A stretch of 64,000 nt of DNA from Ophiura sarsii (GCA_035610835.1 CM069441.1:84271761-84335760); one strand, 5' to 3'. Shown: positions 46,071-57,578, counted from the first letter of the stretch. Made by a program: numbers and translations. The notes: generated by a model from the sequence alone, not told the origin.

Positions 46071-46755
46071 CAGAGTGTTCCAAAAAAAGGTTTACACTTT
46101 TCACGATGCATATTTCTCGAAATGAACGAGACATCTAATAATTGTTTTATAGTATCTTAAACGCCATTATCTTAGTGATTTATGGTGAAAATGGCGTTGA
46201 AAATGGAGCATAAATAAAGAAATGGCGACGGTATAAAGAATAATGGTCAAAACCAGTTTGTCCATGTGTTACGCAAGTCTATGGGATATTGTCAACTCAA
46301 TAGTACTGCGTTCACAATTTCCTGCAATAGTTTGTAGGCCCTAATTATACCTGTTAACAAGGGGGAGGTACTCAGCCATGAAGCAAGCGATTGTTACACA
46401 AGTGGTGTCATTTTAGAGAGGCGGAAATTAGCTAATCCACTGATGCATAAGAGGATACAAACAGGTCTCAAATAAATGAAAAATAGGTGGCTCAAAAAAC
46501 ATTATAAACTTTTTTTAAGGAGTTTATATGGAAACATCTATGACTGCCATAGACTTACGTGTGGACAAACTTGTATTTGACGAGTTTTCTTTAAATTGAC
46601 GCTATTTCTTAATTTGAGCTTTAATTTCAACGCCATTTTCACCATACCAACAAGATATTTTAGTTTAGGAATATCTTAAAATAATTTAAACATGTTTCCC
46701 CAATTTTGATAAATTTGCCTCTAAAAAAGTGTAAACCTTTTTTCGGACCACTCTG
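46071..46755. mobile_element. Mariner-like MITE with CAGAGTG-TCC-AAAAAAGGTTTACAC ends
   Basis: The ends CAGAGTGTTCCAAAAAAAGG and TTTTTCGGACCACTCTG are inverted and flanked by TA (46069-46070, 46756-46757). The subterminal arms include AATGGCGTTGAAAATGGAGC and its degenerate complement. At 685 bp there is no transposase frame. Confidence 0.78.
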
Positions 46756-46907
46756 TAGGCCTACATTATTTCCGAGTTCACCAAATATTCTCTGTGTTTG
46801 GATTAATCCAAGAAAACACCCCAAAGGCTCAAAAATGATCTAATTTACTTCTCAAGATTCAAAACTTTAACAGTCTAGTTTCTTTATATATTTTGTGTTG
46901 TCTGTAG

Positions 46908-47045
46908 GAGCCCACACCCGAGGAGTCTGAGGAAGAACCTGAAGTAATCATCGAGGAACCGAAGAAGGAAGAGGAAGTTGAGGAGGAAGTAGAGGAGGAG
47001 ACTATCTTAGAATTGATCAAAGATCAATCCGTTTTGGAGAAAATG
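46908..47045 (+). CDS. SMTN: Smoothelin-like protein, Glu-rich exon ending in a second pre-helix motif
   Basis: The acceptor is TTTGTGTTGTCTGTAG and the donor GTATGA. The 138 bases encode 46 residues: a strongly acidic stretch (EPTPEESEEEPEVIIEEPKK, then EEEVEEEVEEE) followed by TILELIKDQSVLEKM. The final SVLEKM mirrors EELQKM at the end of exon 11001-11131, and both are cut in phase 0 right before the expected L-E-D helix. The next exon, outside the window or undetected, should therefore encode another smoothelin-type helix. Acidic linkers are compatible with a cytoskeletal scaffold. Codon use and conserved splice signals support it; the exact protein name is less sure. Confidence 0.75.
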
Positions 47046-47832
47046 GTATGAAATACATTTCTCTTAGACCAAGAAGAAGAAGAAAAAACATGTTCATGAT
47101 TGACTGACGCATATTTTTTGACCCCCTCTCGCCATGCCACAAACCTTTTTTTTTTTTTTTTGACCGCCCCCCCCCTGTATTACTGCCTGCACCTGAAACT
47201 TTCTTGTCCCGTTCATTGTTATCAAGTTCAGAGAACATAGATATGATATCTTTTATGGGATTTTTTTTTGACCATGTATCATATTCTATTTTTGATGGAT
47301 CCATCACATCTACAATGTAGGAGGACAGGTTGTAGAATCTAGAGTGATTTAGAACTCCCACTTCAATTGCAGGTATCTTTGGTTTAGTGCCATGGTCTTT
47401 AATCCCCTGAATAACTTCACATATTTATACATGTGTCTCTGTTTTTGAAACCAATTAGGATGCTCCCTCCAATTATATATCCTGGCTTTAAATATGTTTT
47501 TGCTATTGACATGAATTTGCCCTTCATTCTTTTTTAGCTGGGCTAGTACATGAAAAAAGGCCCGTAGACATCTGCGCGTGTAGCTTACCAAAAAATTAGC
47601 TATTTTTACATTGATTTATGAATGTTCCGTAAATATTGTGCATACAGGTAAAGCAGGGGTTTGGGGGCAAAGCCCCACAAAATTTGGGAAACTAATAAGT
47701 GTTTTAAACATTTTTGACCCCCCTCTGTTGGAGATTTCAAACACTTTTTTGACCCCCTTTGCAGAGTATCAACACTTTTTTGGCCCCCCTATAATTATCC
47801 ACCCCACCAAAGTATTTATTAACACTCCCTAA

Positions 47833-48532
47833 GGCTGGGTTCACATAGGAGTATACGGTATACGGTATTCGCAATACGCTATTCGGTATTCGCTATACGC
47901 TATACGTGCACGGCGAGTCACATAGGGTAGCACGTGAGCCCTACTCGTAGTAGAGTCATTATCTTGGATTCCGTGACCATTTTCTTCCTACCTTAGTTTC
48001 TTAGTGAATTTGTCAACTAGAACCATTTTAAAAGAAAATGAGCTCCCATGCATTTCTCAAAAGTGACGAGAACGTTCTTTTATAGCGAAAATTCCCAAAT
48101 GGCCGCCATACTGGGCCAAAAATTCAAATGGCTTTAATAAAGCTAAAAAGCACACCAAATTGTTCGGCTGAGTACAAGGATTCCGAAAAAGTATAGTACA
48201 AAGGAGTCCTATTGTCCTATTGTTCTAACTTACCCTATTCTACGCAATAAATTGTTTATAAATCGTGATAGGGGAAATTCGGAACGCCTCTACACACGAA
48301 TTGCAGCAGCCACATCCAAACAGGACGGTATACGGTGCACGAAAATCGAACACGCACGATTCCCGGTATACTATACTATACTACACTATACGCAGGTATA
48401 CGGCCTTTTCGAACAGTGCCCTCTTATGTGACCCGGTATTATGAAATTACATTGTTTCGATTTAAGCTATACACATGCCCTGCAAAACGTGCCCCGTATA
48501 CCCGAATAGTATACTCCTATGGGAACTCAGCC
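47833..48532. mobile_element. Harbinger-like MITE, TAA duplication, GGCTGGGTTCACATAGGAG ends
   Basis: It starts GGCTGGGTTCACATAGGAG and ends CTCCTATGGGAACTCAGCC, flanked by TAA (47830-47832, 48533-48535). Subterminal regions are rich in GTATACGGTAT-type steps on both sides. The 700-bp interior contains no transposase. Confidence 0.78.
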
Positions 48533-48576
48533 TAATGCCCACACACTCAGGATAGGCAGGTTTGTCATCGACTGGG

Positions 48577-48850
48577 CATCCAGGGTTCAATGAACTGGGT
48601 CAAGAAGCCTACCTGTCCAAACGCACCTGTGTTGCTAGGCAACTCAAATTCTTTTGTGAGGATTGAGGATACAAGAGTTATGCAACACACCTGTTCTTCT
48701 ATTAGTGCATTTAAAGTTGACTTGGATAAAAGCTATGTTCAAGTGCACATAATCTGGCTGGGCAGGGTGTTTTTAAATGAGGCATCCAGGGTTCAATTAA
48801 CTGGGTCAAGTAGTGCATATGTTTTGCTGGACACTTAAATTCTTTTGTGA
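48577..48850 (+). repeat. Direct repeat GCATCCAGGGTTCAAT...CTTTTGTGAGG
   Basis: GCATCCAGGGTTCAAT, GAACTGGGTCAAG and AAATTCTTTTGTGAGGA occur at 48578-48665 and again at 48782-48853, about 200 bases apart, with diverged spacers. Confidence 0.65.
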
Positions 48851-48947
48851 GGAACTATGCAACGCACCTGTTCTTTTGTTGTTCCGTTCATTTCTGTAAT
48901 GCACTGTCCACATTTTGCGGTTTGGCCCTAGCGCACGCACATAATAC

Positions 48948-48978
48948 ACCCATCAAAATATGTAAGTTCCCCCCTATA
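48948..48978 (+). repeat. Isolated terminal motif shared with 63699-63732
   Basis: ACACCCATCAAAATATGTAA followed by GTTCCCCCCTA is the reverse complement of the sequence abutting the right end of the long-TIR element at 63698. It is probably the end of another transposon family whose body is not recognisable here. Confidence 0.5.
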
Positions 48979-49313
48979 GTCGATTCGCAGACATTGGCCG
49001 ATTTTAGCGATTTACCATTTCAGTAAAGAGGTAACAGAAGCAAAAGAGGGGGAGGCACTAGAATTTAATCGTAATATGCAAGGTTAATACCGTGTCTTCG
49101 TGTGCATGATGTAGTCACCACTATGTACCTAGTGACAGGGAACTTGCGGTTGGATTATCGGCATAACGTTAAAGAAATGTATTGTTATTCAGATAAATTG
49201 ATAAAGGTATACAGGTGGTCTCATAGCCGGAAATACTTAAAGTAACGTTTACAATCCATATCTTGGTTGATATAACTGTTTTTCCATTTAATTAGGACAA
49301 ATGGTTTTGTACC

Positions 49314-49584
49314 TACAATCTTGGAAAAAAGTCCTTGGAACGCGAACGCTGAGCTGAGCACACGTGCTGGGTATTGTGTGCATGTATTGATACTTAGTGT
49401 CTTCTGTTATAAACGGAAATTGTTGAAATGAGATTTTTACTTCCCCACCCCCCATCGATCAATGTTGGGACACTCTGGCAAGCTGCAGGAGCCACTGGCC
49501 TTGGTCAACATTGTACGGGGGAGTGGGGTGACACTTGTCCGTTAATCACACGCAAGTGTTCCAAGACTTTTTTCCAGGATTGTA
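49314..49584 (+). mobile_element. 271-bp TA-flanked MITE, copy 1 of an apparently identical pair
   Basis: The ends TACAATCTTGGAAAAAAGTC and CTTTTTTCCAGGATTGTA are inverted, with TA at the tips. By eye every base matches 60018-60288. The lack of differences between copies 10.7 kb apart argues for very recent transposition or gene conversion. Confidence 0.85.
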
Positions 49585-49941
49585 TAAGAGGAATGCAAAA
49601 TATTTGATCTAAATTTGGTTTTTCTGTCATAAATCAAAAACCGAATGTCGTATGAATCTCATATTACACACGATTTGAGTAAACAATAGGGGCATCACAA
49701 ATATAATAAAAATGATGACAGGGAATTAATTTTATTTAGGGAGTGGTCACTGAAAAACAATTATGTATGTCATATTTAACTACAATTTGACCCGTTTCTT
49801 GATCCCGCGCGTAATAATCTGATGTTTATAAATCAATAAATCAAAAGTATAAAGTTCTTGCTGAGAAATTAACATGTTTATACTTTTAATAATGTTATCA
49901 CATTGCCTATTTGTTTGTTATTTGAAATATGAAACTATACA

Positions 49942-50179
49942 TTTACACTTTCCACGCGACAGGTGTCTGCAGACGACAATCCAAAATTGCACAAAATGTT
50001 TCAAAAACGTCAACATTATTGAATGTCATTTTACCAATATTTGGAATCACCTTATGAAATGCATTCAAATAAGTACAAACGTGCCTATTATTAGTTCAGT
50101 TATCCTTGAGATAGACATAAAAGTTAGACAAATCTGTTTTGTACCGTGGTTAAACCAATAGCCGCGTTGAAAGTGTTAA
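49942..50179. mobile_element. TTAA-type MITE with CACTTTC ends, copy 2 (reverse of 40172)
   Basis: TTTA at 49942 and TTAA at 50176-50179 bound CACTTTCCACGCGAC and CCGCGTTGAAAGTG. The shared blocks GTCTGCAGACGACA, AAATGTTTCAAAAACGTC and GAAATGCATTCAAATAAGTAC are in reverse order relative to 40172. The left target site carries one substitution. Confidence 0.65.
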
Positions 50180-50261
50180 CATTTGCCGAGCAGTAAACGT
50201 TTATTTGCAATACTATTCCTATCTATTGAAGATAGCTCATAACAGAAAAAAGGAAAAAAAA

Positions 50262-50370
50262 GCCACGCCATGAAAGCGACTCGAACCAACGCCAAGCAGG
50301 CTATGAACAGATAAAGGGTGCCAACGAGCGCTCCTATCCACTCGGCCAAGCGGTCAGTGCTTACACAAGC
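50262..50370 (-). repeat. tRNA-derived sequence, class II-like
   Basis: On the minus strand GACCGCTTGGCCGAGTGGAT (A box) is followed by a long middle region and GTTGGTTCGAGTCGC (B box). The long spacing and G-rich A box resemble a tRNA-Ser/Leu-derived SINE head. The acceptor ends do not pair well. Confidence 0.5.
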
Positions 50371-50975
50371 GTGGATTTGTTTTATTATACATGTTATAGT
50401 AATGCATTATTGCAAAGTGTCACACACTTTACAACAGTTTACCATCAGTTTACCATTGGGACATTTTGCTTAAAATAGGCAATTAGATGGTTTTTTCATA
50501 CTGCCTTTGAGTTATCAAGATATGCATATGTGTTAGCTATACCAATCATGCATGTTGTAACTCCGAAATATAGGCCGCATTGGTCACATCTACGCATTTT
50601 GATAACAGTTTACCATTTAAAATGAAAACAAAATATGTATAATAATATTATACTATAGAAACGACGGTAAAGTGTTCAATGAACACGCGTTTCAAGGCAA
50701 CACTTTACCATACACTTTACCATGCACTTTACCATTACGGTCCCAACTCGTCTGATGATTTCTTTGTGAATAAAGCTAAATTCATTTATCGCAGCGCTAT
50801 TTTAATCAATAAATACAATAAAATATACTACTTAAATGGTTTATTTATGTATTCACGTATATTATATATTACTTAAATGGTTTATGTATTCACTTATTTA
50901 GTTGTTTGGGTTGTTTTTGAGGATGAGATTGAACTGAAGGCCTATAGATAATATTATCGTCGTGCTTACTCATCT

Positions 50976-51051
50976 GACGCATTAGCGCAGTTGACTAGAG
51001 CGCTGGTCTATAACCATCCAGAGGTCCCAGGTTCAAATCCTGGATGTGCAA
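50976..51051 (+). pseudogene. tRNA-like sequence, 76 nt, anticodon arm broken
   Basis: The T arm is perfect (CCAGG-TTCAAAT-CCTGG), the D arm has a GCGC/GCGC stem, and TTAGCGCAGTTGAC is a good A box. The acceptor arms GACGCAT and ATGTGCA pair at five of seven positions. The 23 bases between D and T arms have the correct length, but the predicted anticodon stem (GGTCT/TCCAG) does not pair, so the decoding identity is undefined. It is most likely a tRNA pseudogene or the head of a tRNA-derived SINE. Confidence 0.5.
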
Positions 51052-51227
51052 TTTCTTTTACTGACTATCATTTATAATTTGTGGAGTAAGAAGAAACATT
51101 TAGTCATCATCCAACCATGTCCAACTATTGTTTTTCCAATTATTTTCAAATATTTCCAAAAAATAAATGCCGACAGTTTTGAAAAAAAATGTGTAAGAAA
51201 AAAGAGTAATATTTGAAAAATCCATAA

Positions 51228-51539
51228 AAATGCATTTCCACCATTCACGTGTAAATGCTAATTGTGTGAGGCCATATGACTTTCAGTAGGCGCAAAAGGT
51301 CATCGACCTATTACAGGTTGTTTACGCGTTAGTTGCTCTATAGCTGTCGATGACCGGTCATATATAGGTTATGTCTGGTAATGGCGCGCGGCTTTCCGGT
51401 CGGTATCCTTTGTACGCGGCAATTGCGCGTCGCGCTTGGTTTGTTGTTGATGCATGGCGCAGGTTGCACCTGGCGTGATTACGTGCTTCAGGTTGTGTGT
51501 TCATCATTCACTGTTTTGATTTTCATGAGTTTGGTTTGG
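51228..51539 (+). repeat. Split direct repeat A1
   Basis: The 312-bp left-terminal repeat starts AAATGCATTTCCACCATTC and ends CATGAGTTTGGTTTGG, matching 58161-58472. It is GC-rich in the middle (GCGCGCGGC, GCAATTGCGCGTCGCGC) compared with its surroundings. Confidence 0.9.
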
Positions 51540-52489
51540 TGATAATAATTCGCCAACAAATTCGCAGCGTAGCTGTCCAAGGTGGCCCGAAGCAGGATTA
51601 ATTATTTTTATTCAGGGTGATTGGTAACCAACACATAGCAGCGGTACTCTCGCTGAAGTGTACTTGGGCTTGGATAGCTAAAAACTCTGGATCTTGCGCT
51701 GTGGGATTTATCAATGGTTTTAAAGAACAAAATCGTCGGGAAAATTAACATCTGGAATCTGATTCTCGACCTTCTTTTATGGCCTAATTGAGGCCTACGG
51801 ATTGGATGTTGCATAAGCTTTGGAGGACATAATTTCGGAATGCATAGACAGCCGACAATGAACATTTGCATACATATCAAATTGAACGTCGGTGCGGATT
51901 GACCGTTGCTCTTTGTGTATGATGAATGTGGGCCTATATTTGACTGTTTTAAAAAACAAAGAACAACTGGTCAACGCAGCAGAGAACAGGACTACATCGG
52001 GGGAAAAGGTGACTAATTTTGAACTGGAAGTCTAGATAGTCAACGCCGTGTGTAAGCATTGAACCATATTGAACGACGTTGTGGAATATTCGTGAGCTTA
52101 TTTGAATATTTTGTAAAATCTGGACAAAGTAACTCAGATTTACGCGGTAGAAAACAGAATTACATCGGGGGAAAAGGTGATTATTGTGGAACCGGGAAGT
52201 CTGACGCCGTGTGTAGGCTTATTTACCCATAGTGAACGCTATGAGCCTATGCTGAACTAACATTGCCAAAAGAACAAGGCAAGGGAACAGCTAGTGAACT
52301 GAATAGCTCTCGGGAAATGGACAAGATCCGACGGCTACCATCGGCAGAGTCGGCGAGCAGGCAGTACAGGGTTTCAGCGGCAACGAAGGCATGACAACTA
52401 ATGGGGTGAATCAAGGCGATCCACCGCAACAAGTCTAGGCAGGAGGCGTGACTGCCGCTCAAGCGGGGACAGTGAATCCCGGCAGTGAA

Positions 52490-53140
52490 TGCAGGGGCAA
52501 ATAACACATCACGGCCGGGTGAGCAACAGTATTTTGTTAATGATAATAATAATAGGTCTAATTGTAGCGTTAATCTTGTTAGTGGGGTACACGGCCTTGT
52601 GTAACAGATACCCATCCCCTCTCATAGTACCACCAAGGGCAGATGTATTGCCTTTCGTGTTACCCGGCCACCACAAGCTCAGAACAACAACCAAAGTCAG
52701 GCGGTCATAATACCAGGTAAATCGCTGGCTTTTAACCTTCTACCAGTGCCACCGGCAAACCCACTGTCCCCCAAGGGGGAAGGTCTCGGGGTCTCAGTGC
52801 TTCATAATGTTAAAGGGCGTATCTGGAAGGGGGGAATTTGTAGAGTTTGGCCTGCTCTTTTCCGACCAACGGGCTTCATGATTGAATTTATCAATGGGGG
52901 TAACAGTGAGTACGATTTCACTTTCGTTCAAAAAAGGGCTGCAAATATTTGTGATTGGACATACCGTTCCCAGGCGCCAGCCCTGGGTCTTGTGTCAGTT
53001 TATACACAGGCAATACTTCCTCACATCTTACTCACTTTGACCATGGGTCTTGTTTCAGTATACACAGGCAATACCTCCTCACATCTTACTCACTTTGACC
53101 ATTTTCTTCTTCAGATTACTGGACTATATTGTTGTATTAA
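52490..53140 (+). pseudogene. Gag-like remnant of the split-repeat retrotransposon
   Basis: One frame reads LLPVPPANPLSPKGEGLG, then VSVLHNVKGRIWKG. In a neighbouring frame it continues into an acidic-aromatic segment, and later reads ICDWTYRSQA and LVSVYTGNT. The K-x-x-I-W-x-G motif followed by a W...VYTG segment resembles the gag-like ORF1 of Ngaro/DIRS elements. A run of six G at about 52829-52834 marks a frame change, a 60-bp tandem duplication at 52984-53100 disrupts the end, and several stops intervene. It is not translatable as one protein. Family assignment is from motif memory only. Confidence 0.5.
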
Positions 53141-53865
53141 TAATATTGATATATAGTGCTAAGGTTCGATGTGATTTGTTCTGTATATAGTATACGGATT
53201 GGGCCAGCAGCAGTGACAGACTTTACACTCTTGACACTTTTAGGGATTCTTGTATTGCATAAAATTTACCGGGACAGGCACTTTGCCACTTAAATAAGTC
53301 TTATCTGTTTTCAAAATGATAATAACAAAAAATAGGGGGTTTGGGTTTGATGTTATAATTTGTTATTACATCTTGATTGTGTTTATTATGCAACAGTGTT
53401 CAATTATCTAAGGTGCTGCATTGCAAGTTGCACCTTTCTTGCTAAATGGATGACCCACATGAACCTCGTAGCAAAGGTTCCGGCTAGGTAGTGGTTAGTG
53501 ATGGTTTTTCAATTTGTGGTAAAAAAGGGCCAGTTACAATACCATGCTGCCATGTCGTCATTACTGGGGGTTGTGTGTGTAATTGGGGCATTTAGTTAGG
53601 TTACTAATTGGCTGGGCATTACTTCAGCAGTGTTATTTGGTGACACACCAATTTAAAATATTGTTTAAAGAAAAAGGGAGCATTGAAATAAGGTAAATAG
53701 GTTTACAGCAGATATAAGATATTTATTTTTAAAAATAAAATAAATAATAATCATAATATTAATACAAATTTAAAAAGAAAAATGAAAGACTGGATATTGT
53801 ACAACGTATGTTGAAGGTTGCTATTTTTGTTTCAGACCCCTCACATCATTTTTTCTTTTGTATTG

Positions 53866-53990
53866 ACAGTTCCAGTAGTGTGGTTTATGGGTGACAGCTT
53901 CATTCGCAGAGGCCGCGAGAACATGCCAAAACCAAGCAAAAGAACCGTGACCTTCATGCACAGATTGAGTGGCATGGAAAAGGAAGGTTG
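53866..53990 (+). pseudogene. SGNH-hydrolase-like remnant
   Basis: The frame encodes VPVVWFMGDSFIRRGRENM. A G-D-S block followed by (F/V)-x-R-R after a hydrophobic strand is the block-I signature of SGNH hydrolase-like domains found in some Ngaro-group retrotransposons. The other blocks (G, N, D-x-x-H) are not evident before stops at 54067 and beyond. It is only a fragment. Confidence 0.45.
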
Positions 53991-55696
53991 TACTATTCAA
54001 CTTTCCAAACCAGATAAAAAGATGGAATTGTTGGGTAATCTGACCCCAGCAGTGTTAGTAATCCATTGAGAGGTCAAACAATATTGGGATGAGAGAAGCC
54101 AAGCTTTGACGTCAAGCCATGGATGTCGCGCTGTCAGCTGCACGAGAGCTTCTGACTCTTTGTCACTGGGTTTGGTCTTGTTTTCACCACGGCTTGAGTA
54201 CAGGATGACTTCCGGACTCCGACCAGGCATATGATAAAGGGGTGGTCTAGGATAACACACGTACTTGTGCAAGTTATGTACTGTATATTTGCTTGTAGGT
54301 ATTTGGGACAATCAACTGTGTGAAGAATTTGGTTTAATGTTTAGTTACATTAATATTAACTGTAAATATAAAATATTGTTGATATCTGAAAGGCAGAATA
54401 CCTTCAATTTCAGGTTTACCTAAAAAAATAAAAAATAAAAAATAAATCCTATGGATTGACACAAGTTGGGAGGAAACTCGATCCTGTGTCTGAGGGTAGT
54501 TAGCAATGTAACACGAACAATTGGCCTACTGAATGGTTCCTTGCTTTAAAAACGTGCCAATTTGAATAATAATTATGCTTTAGGTTCTTAATTTGAAAAC
54601 AGGTAATCAATTGGGATATGTGTTGTTTGATTACAATGGCAGAGGTGTGAAATTGTAACGTGAGTAACAATGTACATGTAACGTAAGTAACATGAAATGT
54701 AACGTGAGTAACATGTCTAAGTGCTTTATAGCAATAACAAATGAATAGTAGTCGTTTTTACTCCACTCGGTTTGGTTCTTATGAAAGTCTTGGGTTATCA
54801 ATCATAGTAGTTTGCACTAATTTGGAGTCATATGGGTCATTCCATGCCATGGCAACAGGGGTCTTGAGATGGAATGGGGATGGGATATCACAATTAGCTT
54901 AAAATTTCCTTTTCAACGATATGTTCAGCAAAAGGGTTAAGTATACAGGCATAGCTTACTTACAGAATTAATTTGGGGAAATTGCACATTTCTTGTGTAG
55001 AACTTTGCTTAATTTAAAAATAATGATGCAAGGGGGCAGATTCGGCAACCTTGATAAATTTGGGATATTTATCAATCGTAGGGAATTATGTTTGCATTAA
55101 TCTTGTAGAACAAATTGTAAAGTTTCAAACAGTGTGTTTCTCAAATTGTTTCTATTTTAAATTCATAATTATATCATATTTAGCCAGATATTGTATGTTG
55201 GTGTAATATGTCAAAGTGTAGAAGGCCGAGGTGAACTTGTATTCCAGTCCGAATTTACAGTTTTGTGACACAATGACATGTGAGAAATGTAATATTTCAG
55301 GTGACGGATCTGCAGGAGTAGTTTAGGACAATTATTCAGTCAATGACTTAACACCTTATGATGAGGTAACATGTCGATCCACAGGCTATGTAATTACATT
55401 ATAACAAAAACTATTCCTGGATTTGTGAGCAAAACCTTTTCATGCCCTTCGTTGATGTAGACATGACATAAATATTGATAAACAAACATATGTACAAGGA
55501 AGTGGGCTATTAATATAGTACCTTCCTTTATTTATTTTTCCTAGGTGCTTACCTTGTTCAGTATTTTTCTATTGTTTGATACTTACGTTTATAAGGTTGT
55601 AAATGTTTTAATTAGAACATGTCTTGTAATATGATTTTAAATAACAGTATGTATCAAACGTTGGGCCTATAATAATGATATTACAATGTACCCCCT

Positions 55697-55797
55697 TTAT
55701 AAGTTACTTTATTCAAGATAAACAACAGTGTAACTCTTTGATCAGCCTTATAAGTTACTTTATTCAAGATAAACAACAGTGTAACCCTTTGATCAGG
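55697..55797 (+). repeat. 52-bp tandem duplication
   Basis: CTTATAAGTTACTTTATTCA with AGATAAACAACAGTGTAAC and CTTTGATCAG is repeated head to tail with one substitution. It lies inside the split-repeat element. Confidence 0.9.
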
Positions 55798-56837
55798 AGA
55801 TATTTAAATATAATCGGTTGAACGATCGAAGTGAATTAGGCTATTATTTGCTTTCTTTGTGTTACGTAACCATGAAGGATCGTGCGAGTAAGGTCGGGGT
55901 GAAGTAGATCATTCATGTCAGTCAGTTGGCCCACCAGATTTGCACCACTAATTTAGTGCATGTTCAATATTAGTTACGGTTGTTGGTTACCCTTCTTGGG
56001 GAGTTCATTAGGTGTGGGCGCCAGGACGGGTTAGTGTTCAATATCGGGTTGGCGTGCGATAGCCAACACCTGGGGCCAATTACTATGTTTCTATTTCTTT
56101 ATATTATTTTGGAATGATCGTCTCTTTTAACAATGTTTATTTACTAGGCGTTATTTGGACATTATTGTTATTAATTGAAAAACAGCCACCCCTCTAAGGC
56201 AAGGTATGTGGTTGTAGAGTATAACAAAAGACATTAGATGCTTTGCAATTAAATAATTGGTGAATAGTGTTGGGCCTTTGGCAACGAGTACATAATAATT
56301 TCCTACCATTAAATTCTTCACTGTGTAATTGTGCGGATATTCTCATTGATGACATGTAGCAGTGGTATCCTAAAGGGAGATCCTAGTTGACCATATCAGT
56401 GGCACATGGATTGGCTACAGTGGTACATGGGTTTAGAAGCCACTATAGACAGAGTATCTCTGGTATATACTTTAAACTTTGAGCTAAAGCGTACAATTAT
56501 TGATGTTATTTTATGGTAAATGAAGGTTACTAGACTGAGTAGGAAAGGCAAAAAAGGTCACCAACATAAAATCCAGCATCGCAGTAGGGAAATTTTGGTT
56601 CTTCCACTTGCATGGCAGCGGTATAATAGTGGTCAGGCATGAGAATAACTGGGTGGCCGGGTTCGGCATTTGTCCCTTTGTTCTCACCTTCGTTCATTCT
56701 CATGCATGATGCATTGTTCTGTGGCTGTTACATATTTGTTTTCAAATATATAACTAGTGTGCTTATGTTGTATTATCCTGTAGACACCATCTTGTATCTA
56801 TTTTATGGTATTTTTTCATGCCTTGTCGTATTTAATG

Positions 56838-56890
56838 CGCTGTGATCACTTGAAATTGCGCTATATAAAAGCCTGTTGTATGTATGCATG
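56838..56890 (+). repeat. SINE/LINE 3' tail nested in the split-repeat element
   Basis: GCGCTGTGATCACTTGAAAT, TGCGCTATATAAAAG and CCTGTTGTATGTATGCATG form a retroposon tail with TATG repeats. The body may extend left to about 56640. Confidence 0.5.
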
Positions 56891-57239
56891 TTAGCTGCTG
56901 TTCAGGACATGGTATATTGTTGATTGGCAGGCTGCTCTAAGCATAATTATAAAGGCGGCATTCAAAAATTGAGTTCAGTTTGTATCTATATAATATAAAT
57001 ATGATGCAGAGTAACATAATCATTTCGTTTTAGAGCTGGACACAGGTGTAAAGAGGGATTACTTAAATAGATTTGGTGTCTCTTCCAACTGCATTGAGAA
57101 GGGATGTTAAAATGAATGTATTGAGAAATATTTTGATGTAAATACCAGCTGTATTGATCATGTGATATAGGGTCTTGTATCCAGCGTTGGAAATAAGAAA
57201 GTTTATATTGGTGTCACTGTCCAACGAATAACCTATCCG

Positions 57240-57400
57240 TAACTATTTTGGTAATCCTAAACTGCGGGTTATGTGCATTCAACGATTGTAGTGTCTTTGA
57301 ATATATCTACTAGGTTTTGGTATCTGGAACTATTTTGGTAATCCTAAACTGAGGGTTATGTGCATTAAACATGTTAAACTATTGTAGTGTCTTTGGATAT
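57240..57400 (+). repeat. Direct duplication, about 88-bp period
   Basis: AACTATTTTGGTAATCCTAA, ACTG-GGGTTATGTGCATT and TTGTAGTGTCTTTG occur twice within the internal region of the split-repeat element. Confidence 0.8.
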
Positions 57401-57578
57401 TGGTTGTCCATCGGATAACCTCAATGGCAAATGGGTTATCCATCATCAAATACGGATGTGTGGATGACAGGATGACCCTTCATTTTGAACGTTGCTTGTA
57501 ATTATCAGTTCTCGTATCCAAAAAAAAAATATCAAAAAAAAAAAAATCAAAAAAAAAAAAAAAAATTGTATATGGTGT

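Larger units (their letters stand above)
42443..46907 (+). other. Intron 3 of the smoothelin-like gene
   Basis: This 4.5-kb phase-0 intron (GTAAGC...TGTCTGTAG) holds the repeats at 42480, 42593, 44160, 44742, 45608, 45958 and 46071. From 42798 to 44159 and 44800 to 45600 I see no element I can define. A 74-codon open frame at 43882-44106 has no recognisable domain. Confidence 0.7.

Noticed and set aside
52247..52615. 122-codon minus-strand open frame
   Set aside because: It is antisense to the gag-like remnant of the retrotransposon and has no recognisable motif.
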